Below, in pieces: positions 42,428 through 55,063 of a DNA stretch of 64,000 nucleotides. Below the pieces are notes generated by a model, which worked only from the letters and a program-made list of their open reading frames with translations, did not search any database and was not told the origin of the DNA. Position 1 is the first letter of the stretch. The number at the start of each line of letters is the position of its first letter. Both the position numbers and the translations under genes were made by a program. The stretch comes from Sclerotiophoma versabilis (taxonomy: Eukaryota > Ascomycota > Dothideomycetes > Pleosporales > Didymellaceae). The DNA lies in contig JAAROD010000015.1 of the NCBI GenBank assembly GCA_012274445.1, positions 2,418,001 through 2,482,000 on the forward strand, written 5' to 3'.

Positions 42428-45400
42428 ATGGGTTCAATCTCGCAGGAGCCGCACTTTAAGAAGATTCAGGACTTCGAGGCCGATTACGCGGATGCGAAGT
42501 TTACCCAATATGAATCGCAGCGTACCGGTCTACGAGTAACCGTGGTCGACAGGAAAGGCCCCAAAGTCTATGGGTACTTTGCAGTCGCTACAGAGATTCA
42601 CGATGATTCTGGTTCACGTAAGTGCACCAGTACGATTTTCGAGCAGTCCTAACGACATGTAGCGCATACGCTCGAGCATCTGATCTTCATGGGAGGACGT
42701 AAATACCCATACAAGGGCTTACTCGACAAACTCTCAACACGCTCGTACTCAGACACCAATGCATGGACAGATGTCTCCGAGACTGTTTACACTCTCTCCT
42801 CGGCTGGCTGGGAAAGCTTTGCGCAGATCCTTCCCGTCTATCTAGATCACCTGATTCTACCTACTAATACCGATGCTGCGTGCTACACGGAAGTACATCA
42901 TGTCGACGGTAAGGGCGAAGATGCAGGGTATGTTGATCGCCTACGAGCTGTAGTACATATGTTAACTCGAACAGTGTGGTCTATGCTGAAATGCAAGCAC
43001 GGCAAAACCTGCAAGGAGACATGATGGATCTCCGCATGCGACGTCTTTTGTACCCGGAAGGTGATGGTTTTCGCTCAGAGACGGGCGGTTTGATGGAAAA
43101 CCTACGTGTACTGACTGCTGAGCGCATCCGCGAATTTCACCGGGAGATGTACCAGCCGAAAAACATGCGTCTCATTCTCATTGGTGAGGTAGATCATGCA
43201 AACATGCTTGATGTGCTGGACAAGTTTGAGGATGACATCGTCGATTCTGTCCCCTCGTACGATGCATCCTTCAAGCGACCTTGGGTTGAATCTAAGCGTA
43301 CGCCGCCGCTCAGCAAAACAATCGTGGATACCCTCGAATTTCCGGAGGAGGACGAGTCCACTGGAGAGGTTCAGATCGCCTTCCTTGGCCCTCCATCAAC
43401 TGATGACCTAGCTGAGACAGCCGTGAACACGTTGCTCACATATCTTGCCGGATCATCTGTGTCTGTTCTAGTCAACACCCTGGTGGAGAAGGAGCACCTA
43501 GCCAGTGAAGTTTACTACTTTATGAAGGACCACTACGATTCGATCATCTGGTTCACTCTCAGTGCAGTGGACACAGAAAAACTTGAAGTCGCCGAGAAGC
43601 GTTTCTTCGAGGTCCTCAAAGAGCATGTGGATGGTCCTCTCGACATGAGCTATCTACGCGACTGCCTCCATCGCTTCAAGCGACAGGCGAAATTCACATC
43701 TGAGGTTAGCAACGAGGAATGGAACACACCCATCGTCAAGGATCACGTTTTCGGAAAGCGCGACGGCTCTGACCTGAAGATCGCCATGGCTGACCTCAAG
43801 GCTTTTGATGAGCTTGATGAATGGAGCGAAGACCAATGGCGCACATTTATCAAGAAGTGGATATCGGACGCTCATCACGTCACTTTGTTCGGTAAGCCAT
43901 CAGCGGCACTGAATGAGAAGATGAAGGCGGAAGAAGTTACGCGAGTCAAAGAACAGCAAGAGAAGCTTGGCGAAGAAGGTCTCAAAAGGCTGGCCGAGAG
44001 ATTGAAAGAGGCTCAGGACCAGAACAACCGACCCATTCCGGAGGAGTTGATTGCAAGCTTCAAGATTCCCAGCACAGATTCGATACATTTCTTTGAAACG
44101 GTCCCGGCACGATCAGGGCTTGCTAAGAAGCTTGGTACGAAGGATACCAAAATCCAACAGATTATTGACAAGGACGAAAACGGGCTGCCGCTCTTCGTTC
44201 ACTTCGAGCATATTCCGACTTCCTTCGTGCACTTTGGCCTGGCTCTTGGAACATCCGGTCTACCCACAGAGTTAAAGCCACTGCTCGGTATCTATCTTAC
44301 CAACTTTTTCGCCACACCAGTTGTTAAGGACGGTAAACGCATTGAGTTTGAAGAAGCCATCACCAAACTTGAGCAAGACACCATTGAGTACACTCTAGGC
44401 AGAGCGACCGACATTGGCAACTCCGAGATGCTTCACATACACTTTGTTGCAGAGGCAGAGAAGTATGAGACCGTCGTCCAGTGGCTCAAGACTCTGCTCG
44501 TAGATTCAGTATTCGACGTCGAGAGGATCAAAGCTACTGTCATCAGGCTATTGGCCAATGTACCGGACGAGAAGCGTGATGGTAACGGCATGGCACTCGC
44601 CATCGACAAGATGATTCATTACGACACTACTTCTTCTGTCCGCGCTACAACCACTCTGGTCAAGGCCCTGTACCTCAAGCGGACTTTGAAGCTGCTCGAG
44701 ACTGACCCTCAACAAGTCATCGACAAGCTTGAAGCCCTACGCAAGCATCTTCTGACTTTCTCTAACATGCGCCTTCTTGTTACTGCAAATCTCGAGACTC
44801 TCCGCAACCCAGTATCAACCTTCAAGCACCTCACCGATGCCATCAAGCCAGGCTCCAATCCTACTGTCAATCCTATTGATGACCGGAACGAGCTCCTCTC
44901 TGACGTCGGCCGTAACCCAGGCGGTGCCCATTACATCGTCACTATGCCCATCGACACGTCCTATGGCATATTCACAACCAAGGGTCCCAAGGGATATACA
45001 GCTCCACAACTACCACCGCTTCTGGTCACTCTAGCGATTCTTGAAGCTGTCGAAGGACCAATGTGGGTGGCTATCCGTGGCACTGGTCTTGCATACGGCA
45101 GCTCGTTCTACCGCGACGTAGAAACTGGGAAGCTGAAGTTCGTTGTATACAACAGCCCGAATGTATACAAGGCGTTTGATGCGGCGAAGACTCTGATCCA
45201 AGAGCTTTCAGATGGCACTAGGTCCTTCGATAAGATGGCTCTCGAAGGCGCGATCTCGACGATCGTCAGGGGCTTCGTGGACGAGCGAGACACCATGGTT
45301 GATGCAGCTAAGAGCTCCTTCATTGATCTTGTGGTCCGCGGTGTGGACAAGGATTGGCAGGAGTGGGTTCTTCGAGAAGTACGCAAGATCACTGAGGAGG

Positions 45401-45720
45401 ACGTCAAGCGCACCCTAAAGGAGGTTGTTTCCGCTATTTTCGAGCCCGAAAAGGTCAATGTCGTCGTCACCTGCAGCGACATCTTGAAGGAGGTATGTGG
45501 ATCCTCGACACACAAAGTATTGCATTCAACAATCACTAACGACTTACAGAGCTTACAGGCGGACTTTGAGAAGGCCGGCTTCAAGCCCCAGACGAAGGTC
45601 CTTGCCGACTTCTACGAGTCGTACGGTCTCGAAGGTGATGAGGCAGACGACGACGATGATGACGACGAAGATAGCGAGGAGGGAAGTGAAGACGAGAGTG
45701 GAGACGAAATGGAAGAGTAA
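42428..45720 (+). CDS. M16C-family zinc metalloprotease (SDD3/YOL098C-type)
   Basis: Four exons: 42428-42617, 42663-42927, 42975-45492 and 45550-45720; 1047 aa. It is an inverted-zincin peptidase: PHTLEHLIFMGGRKYP carries the H-x-x-E-H zinc site (His65, Glu68, His69), and a Glu-rich downstream helix (NTDAACYTEVHHV) supplies the third ligand region. The large size with two M16 halves and SETGGLMENLRVLTAERIRE matches cytosolic fungal M16C proteins (S. pombe Mug138, yeast YOL098C), not mitochondrial MPP or the insulin-degrading type. The C-terminus is a long Asp/Glu tail (DDDDDDDEDSEEGSEDE). The last intron (45493-45549, GTATGT...CACTAAC...TTACAG) is 57 nt without a stop, so its retention would add 19 residues. 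Confidence 0.9.
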
Positions 45721-46369
45721 CGTCTGCTCGTTGCGAGTAAGGATGACGGCAAGAATAGAATCTAGGGCTGGAAACGTGCCACTCATTCAACATGTTGAGT
45801 TCCCATGACTTGCGCATCATCTAGACCAATGATGATTTAAAACCTGATGAGTAAATTCGACATACTACGTACTAAATAGATTTAAATAGAGCTTTCGAAA
45901 AAAGCCATCACAAGACAGGCAAAGCACGTGAGAGTGTAATAATATCGATTCGCATTCATCCACTCAACCATATCGCAGGTCTCGGAGTCGACATGACATT
46001 ACATCCCCAGCCATCTGTCTTGTAATCTTCTAACAGGTATCTATCTAGTATGTATCTTTCTTCCTTCCTCTTCTTGATGAAAATGCCCACATGCGCATAC
46101 ATGCATACTATGCCATGCCATGCTAAGCGTACAAATCAAGCTCATTTCAAAAGACGCCGCCCAAATAAAGACAAAAAAAAAAAAAAAAAAAGAGCCTCAG
46201 GCGAGTACGCCTGCGCTCATAACCAGATGATGGTCCAATAGTGTGATGTTGAAAGCTGCCAAGTGGCAAACCGTATTTTTTTTTTTATTAATTCGGGGGG
46301 TCGAGGACTTGGTCCAAGACTCGATAAAAAAAAGTACCACGGTGTGATGCGCGTCGTATTTGCTGGAGC
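45721..46369. other. convergent 3' flanks with poly(A) run
   Basis: Holds the 3' ends of the M16C gene and of the GPI-type gene. An A-run of about 19 at 46171-46190 and a T-run near 46275 are the only notable features. Confidence 0.6.
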
Positions 46370-46660
46370 TTACAGCATCAGCGCAACGCCACCGGCGACG
46401 ATGAGTCCCATAGCCGAGCCGGTGAGGTGGCTCGCGGCGCCCTGGAACGGTGCGGTGCTGCCTGTGGGCTTGACGGAGCCGGTGCCAGAGGGCTTGATGG
46501 AGATGGTGCCTGATGCGCTGGGGTAGGGTGCGGCGGCGGCGGCAGAGCTGGTTGATGGGTAGGGCGCCACGGCTGAGGTGGATGTGCCGTTTGTGACAGC
46601 GTACTGGGCTGAGGCAGTGGCAGCGAGGGCGGCGGCGATGGTGATGAGGGAGAACTGCAT
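46370..46660 (-). CDS. small secreted, probably GPI-anchored protein
   Basis: Single exon, 96 aa. The N-terminus MQFSLITIAAALAATASAQY is a clear signal peptide with cleavage after ASA or AQ. The mature part is short and Ser/Thr/Pro/Ala-rich (TSTSAVAPYPSTSSAAAAA, ISIKPSGTGSVKPTG), and two APYPS(T/A)S units repeat. The end GSAMGLIVAGGVALML is hydrophobic with small residues before it, as in a GPI attachment signal. No cysteines occur in the mature protein. It is probably a cell-wall or surface protein; no enzymatic function is indicated. Confidence 0.8.
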   Translation of the reverse strand: MQFSLITIAAALAATASAQYAVTNGTSTSAVAPYPSTSSAAAAAPYPSASGTISIKPSGTGSVKPTGSTAPFQGAASHLTGSAMGLIVAGGVALML

Positions 46661-48048
46661 CTTGAAGGAGTTGTGTAGGGAGGTTTATTGGTTTATTGGT
46701 CGGTTGGTTTATTGGTTGGTTGGTTGGTGGTGGTATTAGATTGCGTTGTAGGTGGAAGGTTGGAGTGAAGGACTTGGTTGTGTGGTTGTGTGATGATGGT
46801 TCTGGTAGAGGGTGTGGAAGGTATGTCTTATATTGGCCTTTTCGGGCTCTTGCTCGGTCTTCTACGCGGTCTCCTGTTGAGCAGCAGCAATCTTGCTAGA
46901 ACGTCCCACAGCATACGTACGCCTTCGGGGGGCTCCAGCGCTCCAGCCATGACCCAGCCATGACCGACCTCCGCCCCTTGCCAGAGCCCCGATGTTTCTC
47001 AACGCGCACCCACTCACAAAGTCCAGGCTCAGCTGCAAGGAACCGGCTCTCCAACCATCTGCAGGGATTGCCCAGCCACGCGAGCTGTCATCCCATCTTT
47101 CAAGCCCTCTGGTTGGCCGTTTGTCGGCAGATTGCTAACCTCCGAGTATTTTTAGCCCAGCGCCCAGCCACAATCACGCACTAGCGGCTCTGCTGCGCAA
47201 TTCGCCTCCGCGATGCCACGCTCGGGAATCCCGTACTGGTTGTTTATCGATAGGAGTTTAGTTCAACGGGTTGCTGGGCACTGCACTGGTGAAAGCGGCC
47301 TCTTGCGCTCTTTGCATCTCGGCATGTCTGGTTTTCCTAGGCCATGCTGGGCAGTGCCTGGTAGGCACTGGTGAGGTTTGAGGTTCAACGGTCGGCAGTC
47401 AAGTCCCGCAACGGCCCTCAAACCCCGTCCCTGGCATTGTGTGCTGGCCGAAGGGGATCGCCAGGCTCTTTGTTTCAGCACATTCTTATCCCTGCCGTCA
47501 ATCATTAACGGTGACGTGCCGTGGAGCTGCTTGCGCAAGACAATGGTCGATGGCTTGGGTAAGGGCAGCCCGCTCTGTCCTTTTCGACCCACGATGTTAA
47601 TGCACATGTGATTGTGAGACGCGCGTGCGATTTTTTTATTAGTACGGAGTTACCCGTTGTCGTTGTGCTATTGCCGCTTTCGGTATTTCTCGTGACTGAG
47701 TTCAATCGTGATGTGGGAGATTGGCGTGTCTGATTGTCGTGGGTGTGTGGAGTGGGAGAGATGGTAGCAATTTTGCGATTCTATGCTTACAACCTGAATT
47801 CGCACAGTGCTTGGCTACTCCTGCCAATTCCATTCAAAAGTGCTTGAGCACTGATTATGGTCTGATGATGAAGAGGAAGTTCGACCGCAAAGCGCAGGAA
47901 ACTCTTCTCTGGCACCAACAAAGGAAGGCAAGTTGCTCGCTGCTGTTGCAGCAATGTTCATTCGGTTGTTGATCCGACGAGTCTGTCGATAAACTGGGTA
48001 TCACACGTGCTACTCTCCCCGTCATTGGCTTCGCTCTTGTGATCTTCC
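46661..48048. other. 1.4 kb without a gene; upstream region of the GPI-type gene
   Basis: The leader of the GPI-type gene contains a TTGG/TTTATTGG repeat array (see repeat). The rest (about 46.9-48.0 kb) shows no supportable gene or RNA on either strand. Confidence 0.5.
46682..46730. repeat. TTGG-type tandem array in the GPI-type gene leader
   Basis: Alternating TTTATTGG and TTGG units. On the gene's strand they read CCAA/CCAATAAA, giving several CCAAT-like cores 22-70 bp upstream of the start codon. Confidence 0.85.
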
Positions 48049-49576
48049 CTATGACCCAGGCTGCACAATCCCAATCTCTACGACCTCAACTTCACTTGTC
48101 TCCAGATCTAGCAGCACCAACTGTCCCGTCTCTCTGAACCGTGGCACACTAATAAGCAACACCCTCTGCCCCGCCGGACCCTCAATAACCTTTTTCCCAA
48201 ACTTCTCCTGACACCCTGCAAAATACACATGCGGACATTCTTTTACTAGCAACGGATCGTCGTCCTGGAATGGGTAGCACCATAGTGTGTCGGGCGCGGT
48301 AGGAGCAATACAACGCCACCTAAGCATCATCTCCATGACTTCCAGCGCATCGACGTCGTCTACGTACTTTAGTAGATCGGCGACCGTCTGTCCGCCAGTG
48401 CCCAGCATGCGGTAGCCTTCTATGTCGCCGTCCCATGGGTTTGTGACTGCATCCAGACCGTGTATTGTTTCGTTCGTTATCGCAGGGGGTTCAGCGTAGA
48501 GTCTGCTCTTGGGTAAGAGGGCGGGGTGCAAAGGTTGCTGCGGGAGAGCGACGTTCGCGGGGTCGTTTGCGCCTGGTAGGAGGGTGATGGGCAGAGTAGG
48601 CAGAAGGTCTGAGAGGATTTCATCGAGGCGCTCGGCGGGCGAGGCGTTGTAAGCTGAGGCGTCGTAGCCATAGGCGTGCTTCTTGCTTTTCTTCTCGGCA
48701 AAGTCTTCTCGTGACAGGATGGGGCTTGCGTGTGACAGCGAGTCGCCGGCTATTATGAGGCGTGATATCGAGCTCGCTGCAGTTTGTGTCGGTGGCCCTG
48801 CCGCTTCGCCTGTGAGGTACTCGACCAGCAGCTCGATGGACAGCTCGTCGTCGTCTGTTCCTGTGATTTCGAGCCCAGACACGAGCGCTATCTTTCCAGC
48901 CTTCTTGCGCTCTGGCCTAGGCTTGTTCGCTTGTGTCAAGGCTGCGTCGTCGCGCTCCCACCGCTCAGGTTGCCGTGGCAGATCTGCGTACTGTGTCGCA
49001 ATGACTTGGAATGTGCCGTCTGCTTGTTCGGTCCCGAGCGCTGCAAGCACACAGCCCGTCACGTAGGTTGAGTTCAGGCCCTCGCCAGTCACACGCAAGC
49101 GGCCAGACTCGTCCTCCAGCATCATCTCGTCCTGCGCACCGGATACGTAGGTCTCGCGCGGCGGGGGTGCAGCGATCCAGTGCTCCTTTGATATGTCGTC
49201 CAAAACGTTGGGTTTCAGCACCATCTCCATGTATACCGTGCCGACAATCCAGCACAGCTCGCCTTGCCGCACGTCAAGCACACGCTCTACAAATGTGGCC
49301 TTCTCCCCTCCCAGCTCGAAATCATCCCACGCATCGTGCGCCTTCTGCTTGACAGCTTTCTTCAACTGCGCCAACCGCAGGAAGTACATGTCGGCAAATT
49401 GATGTGCATAGTTCTTCTCGGTTCCTTTAGGGAGCTCAAATGTGTGCAGTGGGTTGTATTGGGACTCGGATCGACTCGGTATGGAAGGCGCATCCCCGCT
49501 GTGGTTGTTAGACCGTGATCATGCAATTGCACACCAACACTTACAAAGGTGCGCCTTTTAGCATGCTCCCGTCCAT
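48049..49576 (-). CDS. POL31: DNA polymerase delta small (B) subunit
   Basis: Exon 1 49576-49545 (32 nt) and exon 2 49498-48049; intron 49544-49499. The 493-aa product matches the Pol31/Cdc1/POLD2 accessory subunit that links Pol3 to Pol32. It starts MDGSMLKGAPFGDAPSIPSR, then YNPLHTFELPKGTEKNYAHQ and FADMYFLRLAQLK, a typical N-terminal block. An OB-fold region (about 90-190) follows, then the inactive calcineurin-like phosphoesterase domain with LIIAGDSLSHASPI, PITLLPGANDPANVALPQQP and DPLLVKECPHVYFAG. The first exon was placed because it restores the conserved start and an in-frame join (Phe codon split). Metal ligands are incomplete, as usual in this non-catalytic subunit. Confidence 0.93.
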
Positions 49577-50271
49577 GATTCGTGTATGTGTCAAACAGCA
49601 GGTGCAAAAAGTAGGAAAGGTGGGTTGGGGCACGGTGCTGTTGCCTGGTGCTTGAATGTGGACTCCGAATGTTTTAATGTTGCGCAACGCGAGCGGAAGG
49701 CGCGTCGGCTGTACAGTCGCGTCGCAGTCGCGCTTGCCGAATGGGGTTGTATAAGAGCCTTGACTGCACCTAGCACTGCTCAAAGGGTAACGCTGGATTG
49801 CATTATTGATGGCAGGAAGACTCGTCTCGTGAATGTATGAGCTCCGCATCGTTTTCATAATTTGCAGAATGGAAAGTAATGCTGGTATTTCAAGTGGGCT
49901 ATCTTAGGTCTCCAACTGTCCAACTTGCGGTAACTTCCAAAATCAATACAGTATAATCAATGCGTCGTGTATTTCGCCGATATGCGCCATTCAGACAAAG
50001 TTCCAACAAGGGCTGAGCTCCCCTGGTTTGGAGCCCAAAACCGTGTAAACAAAAAGTGCTTGCGGCGAGCAAGCGGGTATGCGAAGTAGATATGAAAGCA
50101 CGCTGACGCTATATGCCCCAATAACGCCGGACAACGAGGTATGTCTTCGCTTGCTGATGTTTAATGAACAAGATAATGATGACAACTACCAGAGCCCACA
50201 GATCCAGTCCTGGGTCTTTGAGATTAAGTTTCGGAATTAGACAGAATGTAGTAGATCGTGTGCTATGTCGA
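49577..50271. other. intergenic, no gene seen
   Basis: POL31 upstream region and the 3' flank of the RhoGAP gene. No recognisable RNA or protein gene. Confidence 0.5.
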
Positions 50272-53200
50272 TTAGTCGAAGGCGGTCTCTCCTCGAACCA
50301 TCATCGGATTGCTGCGGGCATCTTCGCGAAGTCGTTGGTTGCTGGAAGCGCTGGATCCATTCGAACCCTTCCGTTGGCCACCTGTGCCCATGTGCATGAG
50401 GAGCATACCGCTCTCACGTCGGCGCTGTCGCTGCTCTCTCGAGTTGCCCTGAGCAGCACTGTTGAGACTTCCATAGCCTTCTCCATTTTGGTAGGCTTGC
50501 TCATACTGCGGGGCGCCATAACTTGGTTGCAAGGGAATGAAGCCAGAATCGTAGCTGCCGTTATAGCCTCGGTCCTGCTGCTGCTGCTGCTGCTGCTGTG
50601 GAGGTTGCGGTGCTGGGTACGAAGGAGGAGCGTTATCCTGAAACTGAGGTGGTCGTCTATCGAAGCGTTGCTGGAAGGTGGTCTCATTGTAAGCAGGCGT
50701 GGGTAGATCAGAGAACATCTGCCGGCGCGGAGAACGGATAGCGTCATCTCCCAAGTGGGTCGTGTTTGCGCGGATCTCGTGAATGGGAGAGCTTGCCTCA
50801 TCGAGAGGCGAACCGAAGATGTCCATGAAGTCGGTCAAAAAGAAAGCTATAAGTGGGGCTGGAATGTTGAGGGTAGGTGCAAAGACGATGCCAACATTTC
50901 GGACGGTCATCTTGTTAGATTGGGCATTGTCAACGACTTCAATCAAGAAGGACGACAGGTGGCGTAGCAGCTCGAAGTTGGCGATAGGCAGCTTGTGCAC
51001 AAGAACGTTGAAGCTTTGGATCTTCTTACTGCGCTCGTCCATATCTGTTGAAGTTAGTGGATGCAAATGTGAAAGAGACGGTCGACATACCGAGGACTTT
51101 GAGGAAGTCCAGGTGGAGTTCCCGAGTCAAAATGGAAGCCGGCAACTCTCGCAGGTACAGCTTCAGGAGGGAAGCAACCGCATGCACATCAGTATAAGGT
51201 TCTACCACAAGTGGGACGTCGCCCTCGCAATTGAATCTATCACGCAGACCCTTGATAACTATGTTAGAACCACTGAGCCTGAAGATGCCCTCTTCCCTGA
51301 TGGCTTTCTTGTCCTTGAGGTACTCTAGGCAGCGGAAAACGACTGATGGCAGTTGAGCGCCGAAATTAAGGGGCTGTGAAAACTCGACAGCTTCTTGCAG
51401 TGTCATGCCAAAGATGTTGCGGTTTGATGGTAGTCCCCGAGATTCCGAGACAGCTGACAATGGTGTGCTGTTTACCTGTATGGGCGCGAGATCTGAGGAG
51501 CCACCACGCCCTCGAAAGCCGAATATACTACGCTTCTTGTCCTTGACAGGAGTAGGGCCAGTAGTGATCTTGTTGCCCCAGTTCTCCGCGTTTTGTATAG
51601 GGGTAGCATTGCTCGGTGCTGAGATTGCGGGATAATGACCCATACTGTCCGGGGAGAAGGATGAGTTTTTGGGTGATCCTCGCGAAGGCTTGGTCCCCAT
51701 TGCCTCCCGGTGATTGGGACCACGTACCGGTGCCTCGGCTGCCACAGTGTCGTCGTAGCTCAGGCTCTGGAATTTGTCGTGCTGTTGCTCGACGTCCGGG
51801 CTGTCACGGCTCAGTGAGCGGTCAGAAGCTTTAAGCTGAGGCCTCTGCAGGCGTGCTGGCGCGGCAGGTTTGGCATCGACCGGAGAGGTTTCATCGTGGT
51901 AGTCCACGTGCTGCAATAGTGCATCAACCCAAGTATCTCTTTCTTCATCATTTTCAGCACACAGAACATGTCGCACAAGGCTGGCTGAGTCTTTCCGCTT
52001 CGGTTCTAGGATCAAGAAGGCGTGCCGGTATTGATTGTCTTCACTGTTGTCTTGTCGCTGTGGCGAGTGATTGGACTGTTGTTGGGACTGCTTGCCAATC
52101 TGGGCATTAAGCAGCTTGATGGTACCTAAATGGGCGCCACCTTCCACTTCGTAATATCTGAACTCAGGTCCTTCCAGGACGAAGTATCGGGCTTTCCAAC
52201 CGCCGAAATTCTTGCCCCGCTTGGTAAGGTAACCTTCCTTGTTTCCTTTGATACGCGGCACAGAGACAGCGGGAGTTAGAGTAGGCTCAGGTGTTAGTCT
52301 ATCGCCGGTCTGTGCACCGATAACGTCGGAGGAGAAGTAGTCACAGACTGTGAGAGCCGCCTTCTCGCTCATGTTCATGTCTAGCATGGCATCAAAATAC
52401 TGATTGAGAGCAACCCTCCGCGCGTCGATCCTTGCTGGAGCATGACCGCTGAATAAGGCGCGGTCAGGAAGTCTGCCTTGGAAATCCGACAAAGACCTTA
52501 GCTGAGCATCTAGAGCTGGAAGAGAGGCAATGTTCTTCTCCAACCGCCACAGCTGCTTGTTGTTTGATCGCGCATAGATTGCAAGAATGAAGACAGGGTC
52601 TTCCTCCTGGGGCCTAGGGGCTAAGATACTCAGACGTGAAGGACGGAGACGTGAGGAAAACACCTTGACCTCAATCGAAGGCAGTGCGTTCGGCGGAAGC
52701 AGGAGTCCTGGATATTGCTCAGAAACAAGCCCTCGGTACACGTGCTCGGCATCTGGCATATCGTTCAAAGTCGGACTGCTTGATGTGGAGTCAGGGCTTG
52801 GCTGCGCGTTTGGTACCGTTAACAGGTCTGGACTGGTCTTGGAATGCGTAGGTTTGTCAGCCTGTGTTCCGGGGGGCGACTGGTATGATTGAGGCGTGTT
52901 TGGTGGAAGTGGGCCTGGGTGTTGCAGGGTCCGCGAGGCAGGTTGTACGATTGCGGTGGGCGACATGGGTGGGGATGCTATTGATTGTTTGGGATTTCTT
53001 GGCAGCGGTGAGCCGGGTGGTCTGTCTCCAGGGCGGGGACTAGTTGGCAGACCAGGGCTGAGCAACGGCGAAGCAAAGGCACTTCTATTTGCTACCATGG
53101 AAGAGCTTTCTGAGGCTGTAGGGCTGAGCATAGCGTTTAGCGAGCCTGCTGGAGGATGGCGAGGTGAGAGGGGCAGACCAGCTTGGAGAGGACTGAACTG

Positions 53201-55063
53201 GCGAGGTGACTGGGGCACGGAAACCATTTGAGGTACAGGGCCACCTTCTGAAGTTTGGGCGGGTGTCGATCTTGACTTGCCCTTACTTTCGCTCTTCTTC
53301 TTCGCGGACTTGCTCCTGGCTTCCTCGTTCTTCAACACCACAGCTTCTCGGGCCCGATCATCGTCCTCGCGCGTCTTTCTTCTCCCCCTTTCTGCCACGA
53401 TGGGTATCTCATCGAGCTCCAAAGTATCATCGTAGTCGGAGTCACCGTCATCTTGGTTGGTGGCTTGGTGCAGGTGTGCGCTTGTTGTTATTGGCTTAGA
53501 AAGGTTCAGAGGAGCAGGTGGGGCTTTGCGCAGAGGTTGCGCGGGCTTTCGTGGAGGGGAGCTGAAACCGCCGCTACGAAGCTCTGGCGTGGCCTGGGTG
53601 AGTGCGAGCTGCGGCTGCAGGGGTGTGTCGTTGGACGCTGACGGTGTAGCGGTGTCAGGCGGTGGTGGGGTTACAGGCAGTGGAGGCTTTTCCGCCACCT
53701 GCGAGTCGAGTGTGTTCTCTTGCAGCGCAGCATTCGGACCAGGCCGTTTGCCGCCGAGAGCAAGGGGCTGGACAGAGTAGTCTGTTGGCGAGTTGACGGC
53801 CGAGTTGACGCTCGATGCGGTGGGCGACGCGGCCGAGGAATGTGCGGGCGAAGTGGCCAGCTGAGACTCGGGATACAGCTGTGTCGCAAACTGGGCGTGT
53901 GCGTGTGTGTGTGTCGGTGGGTGGGGCGCGGGCGCGGGCCTGACAGGTTCGTCGTGTCTCTCGCTGGGCGCCGGTGATTCGCTGTCTTCACGTGCCACGA
54001 CAGAATCGAAGGTGTCGGATCTCGCTAGAGCACCAGGCGCGGGGTGTGCGTGCTCGGCGTACTCCTTCATCTTCCTGCGGTAGCGGTCCTTGTCCTTCAG
54101 TGCACGCTCGAGGTCCTTCTGCAGGCCCAGGACCATGGCCCGCTGTTTCTCGACCAGGCGCCAGAGCTGCTGGTTGTGGCTGGCCAGGCTCTGCTTCTCC
54201 CTCCACATGGCGAGCAGTGCGGCCTCGGGCGAGCGGGCGGCGGCGACGAGGGCAGCCATGTCCGGCGGGCTGGCTGTGCTCACGTCCTGCGACGGGCGGG
54301 ACGAGTGGGCTGCGGGTGCGCGCGGGGCGGCAGAGGCACTGGACGTGACCGAGGACGCGAGCGAGTCGATGGACAGGTTGCGCGAGGGGGCCGTGGGCTT
54401 GGTCTCGGGGCGGAAGGGCCGCGATGGAGGCGGCATGGCTGGAGAGGAGCCGGCGGCGGTGGGCAGGGTGGGCGAGGAAGCGTGCCGCAGCGGGGGCGCG
54501 GGTGCGGGCGCAGCAGGGTGGAGGGCTCGCGGGGCGTGGCGGAGGGCAGTGGCCGTGGCAGTGGCAGAGGCAGGGGCAGTGGTGCTGCGCAGGCCTGCGT
54601 GGTTGTGTTCTTCCTCGAGCAGCGCTTCCAGCCTCTCGCGCGGGGAGCGAGGCTCGTCGCTGTAGGCCGCAGCTCCTGCCGCTGCGGCGCTGGGCGAACG
54701 CGGGCTGCTCGCGGTCTGCTGCAGCGGACTCGGGGCCTGCTTGCGGCGTGCTCCTCCTGCTGCTGCTGGTCCTGCGGTTCCTGCGGTTCCTGCGGTTCCT
54801 GCTGCTGCTGCTGCTGCTCGGGCGCGCTGCTCGTCGTCGGCGGCCGGCACGTCGGTCGAGGGCGGGCGCGCACTGGGGGCGCGAAGGCTGCGGATCGAGT
54901 CGGCCAGAGAGACAGAGGCAGAGGCGGAGGCAGAGGCGGGGACGGGCACGCAGGCGGGCGGGTGCTGGTGGTGCTCGGCCTGGTGCTGCGCGGGAGAGGC
55001 GTGCGCGTGGAAAAGTGGTTGCGGCGCCTGCTGGAGCATCGCTGCGTTGCTCGCCGTGGCCAT
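50272..55063 (-). CDS. PX-PH-RhoGAP protein (BEM3-like)
   Basis: Exon 1 55063-51091, exon 2 51044-50272; intron 51090-51045 (GTATGT...CACTAAC...CAACAG). At 1581 aa it is large. The N-terminal about 280 residues are Ala/Pro/Ser-rich low complexity. A coiled coil follows at about 290-335 (LASHNQQLWRLVEKQRAMV). After a long disordered region come PX (about 780-910, SIEVKVFSSRLRPSRLSIL), PH (about 940-1055, NKEGYLTKRGKNFGGWKARY) and RhoGAP (about 1220-1400) with the Arg finger in EEGIFRLSGSN and KLYLRELPASIL. The C-terminus is Gln-rich with eight consecutive Gln. This order is that of yeast Bem3, a Cdc42 GAP that acts in polarity and septin assembly. PX and PH should target phosphoinositide membranes. 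Confidence 0.93.
50575..50598. repeat. CTG/CAG microsatellite coding poly-Gln
   Basis: Eight CTG units on the plus strand, coding eight Gln in the C-terminal tail of the RhoGAP protein. Confidence 0.95.
54768..54820. repeat. 9-bp repeat and CTG run coding Gly-Thr-Ala and poly-Ala
   Basis: Three copies of a CCTGCGGTT unit next to six CTG units. On the gene's strand they code an Ala run and repeated Gly-Thr-Ala triplets near residue 90 of the RhoGAP protein. All units are multiples of three, so copy changes keep the frame. Confidence 0.8.
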
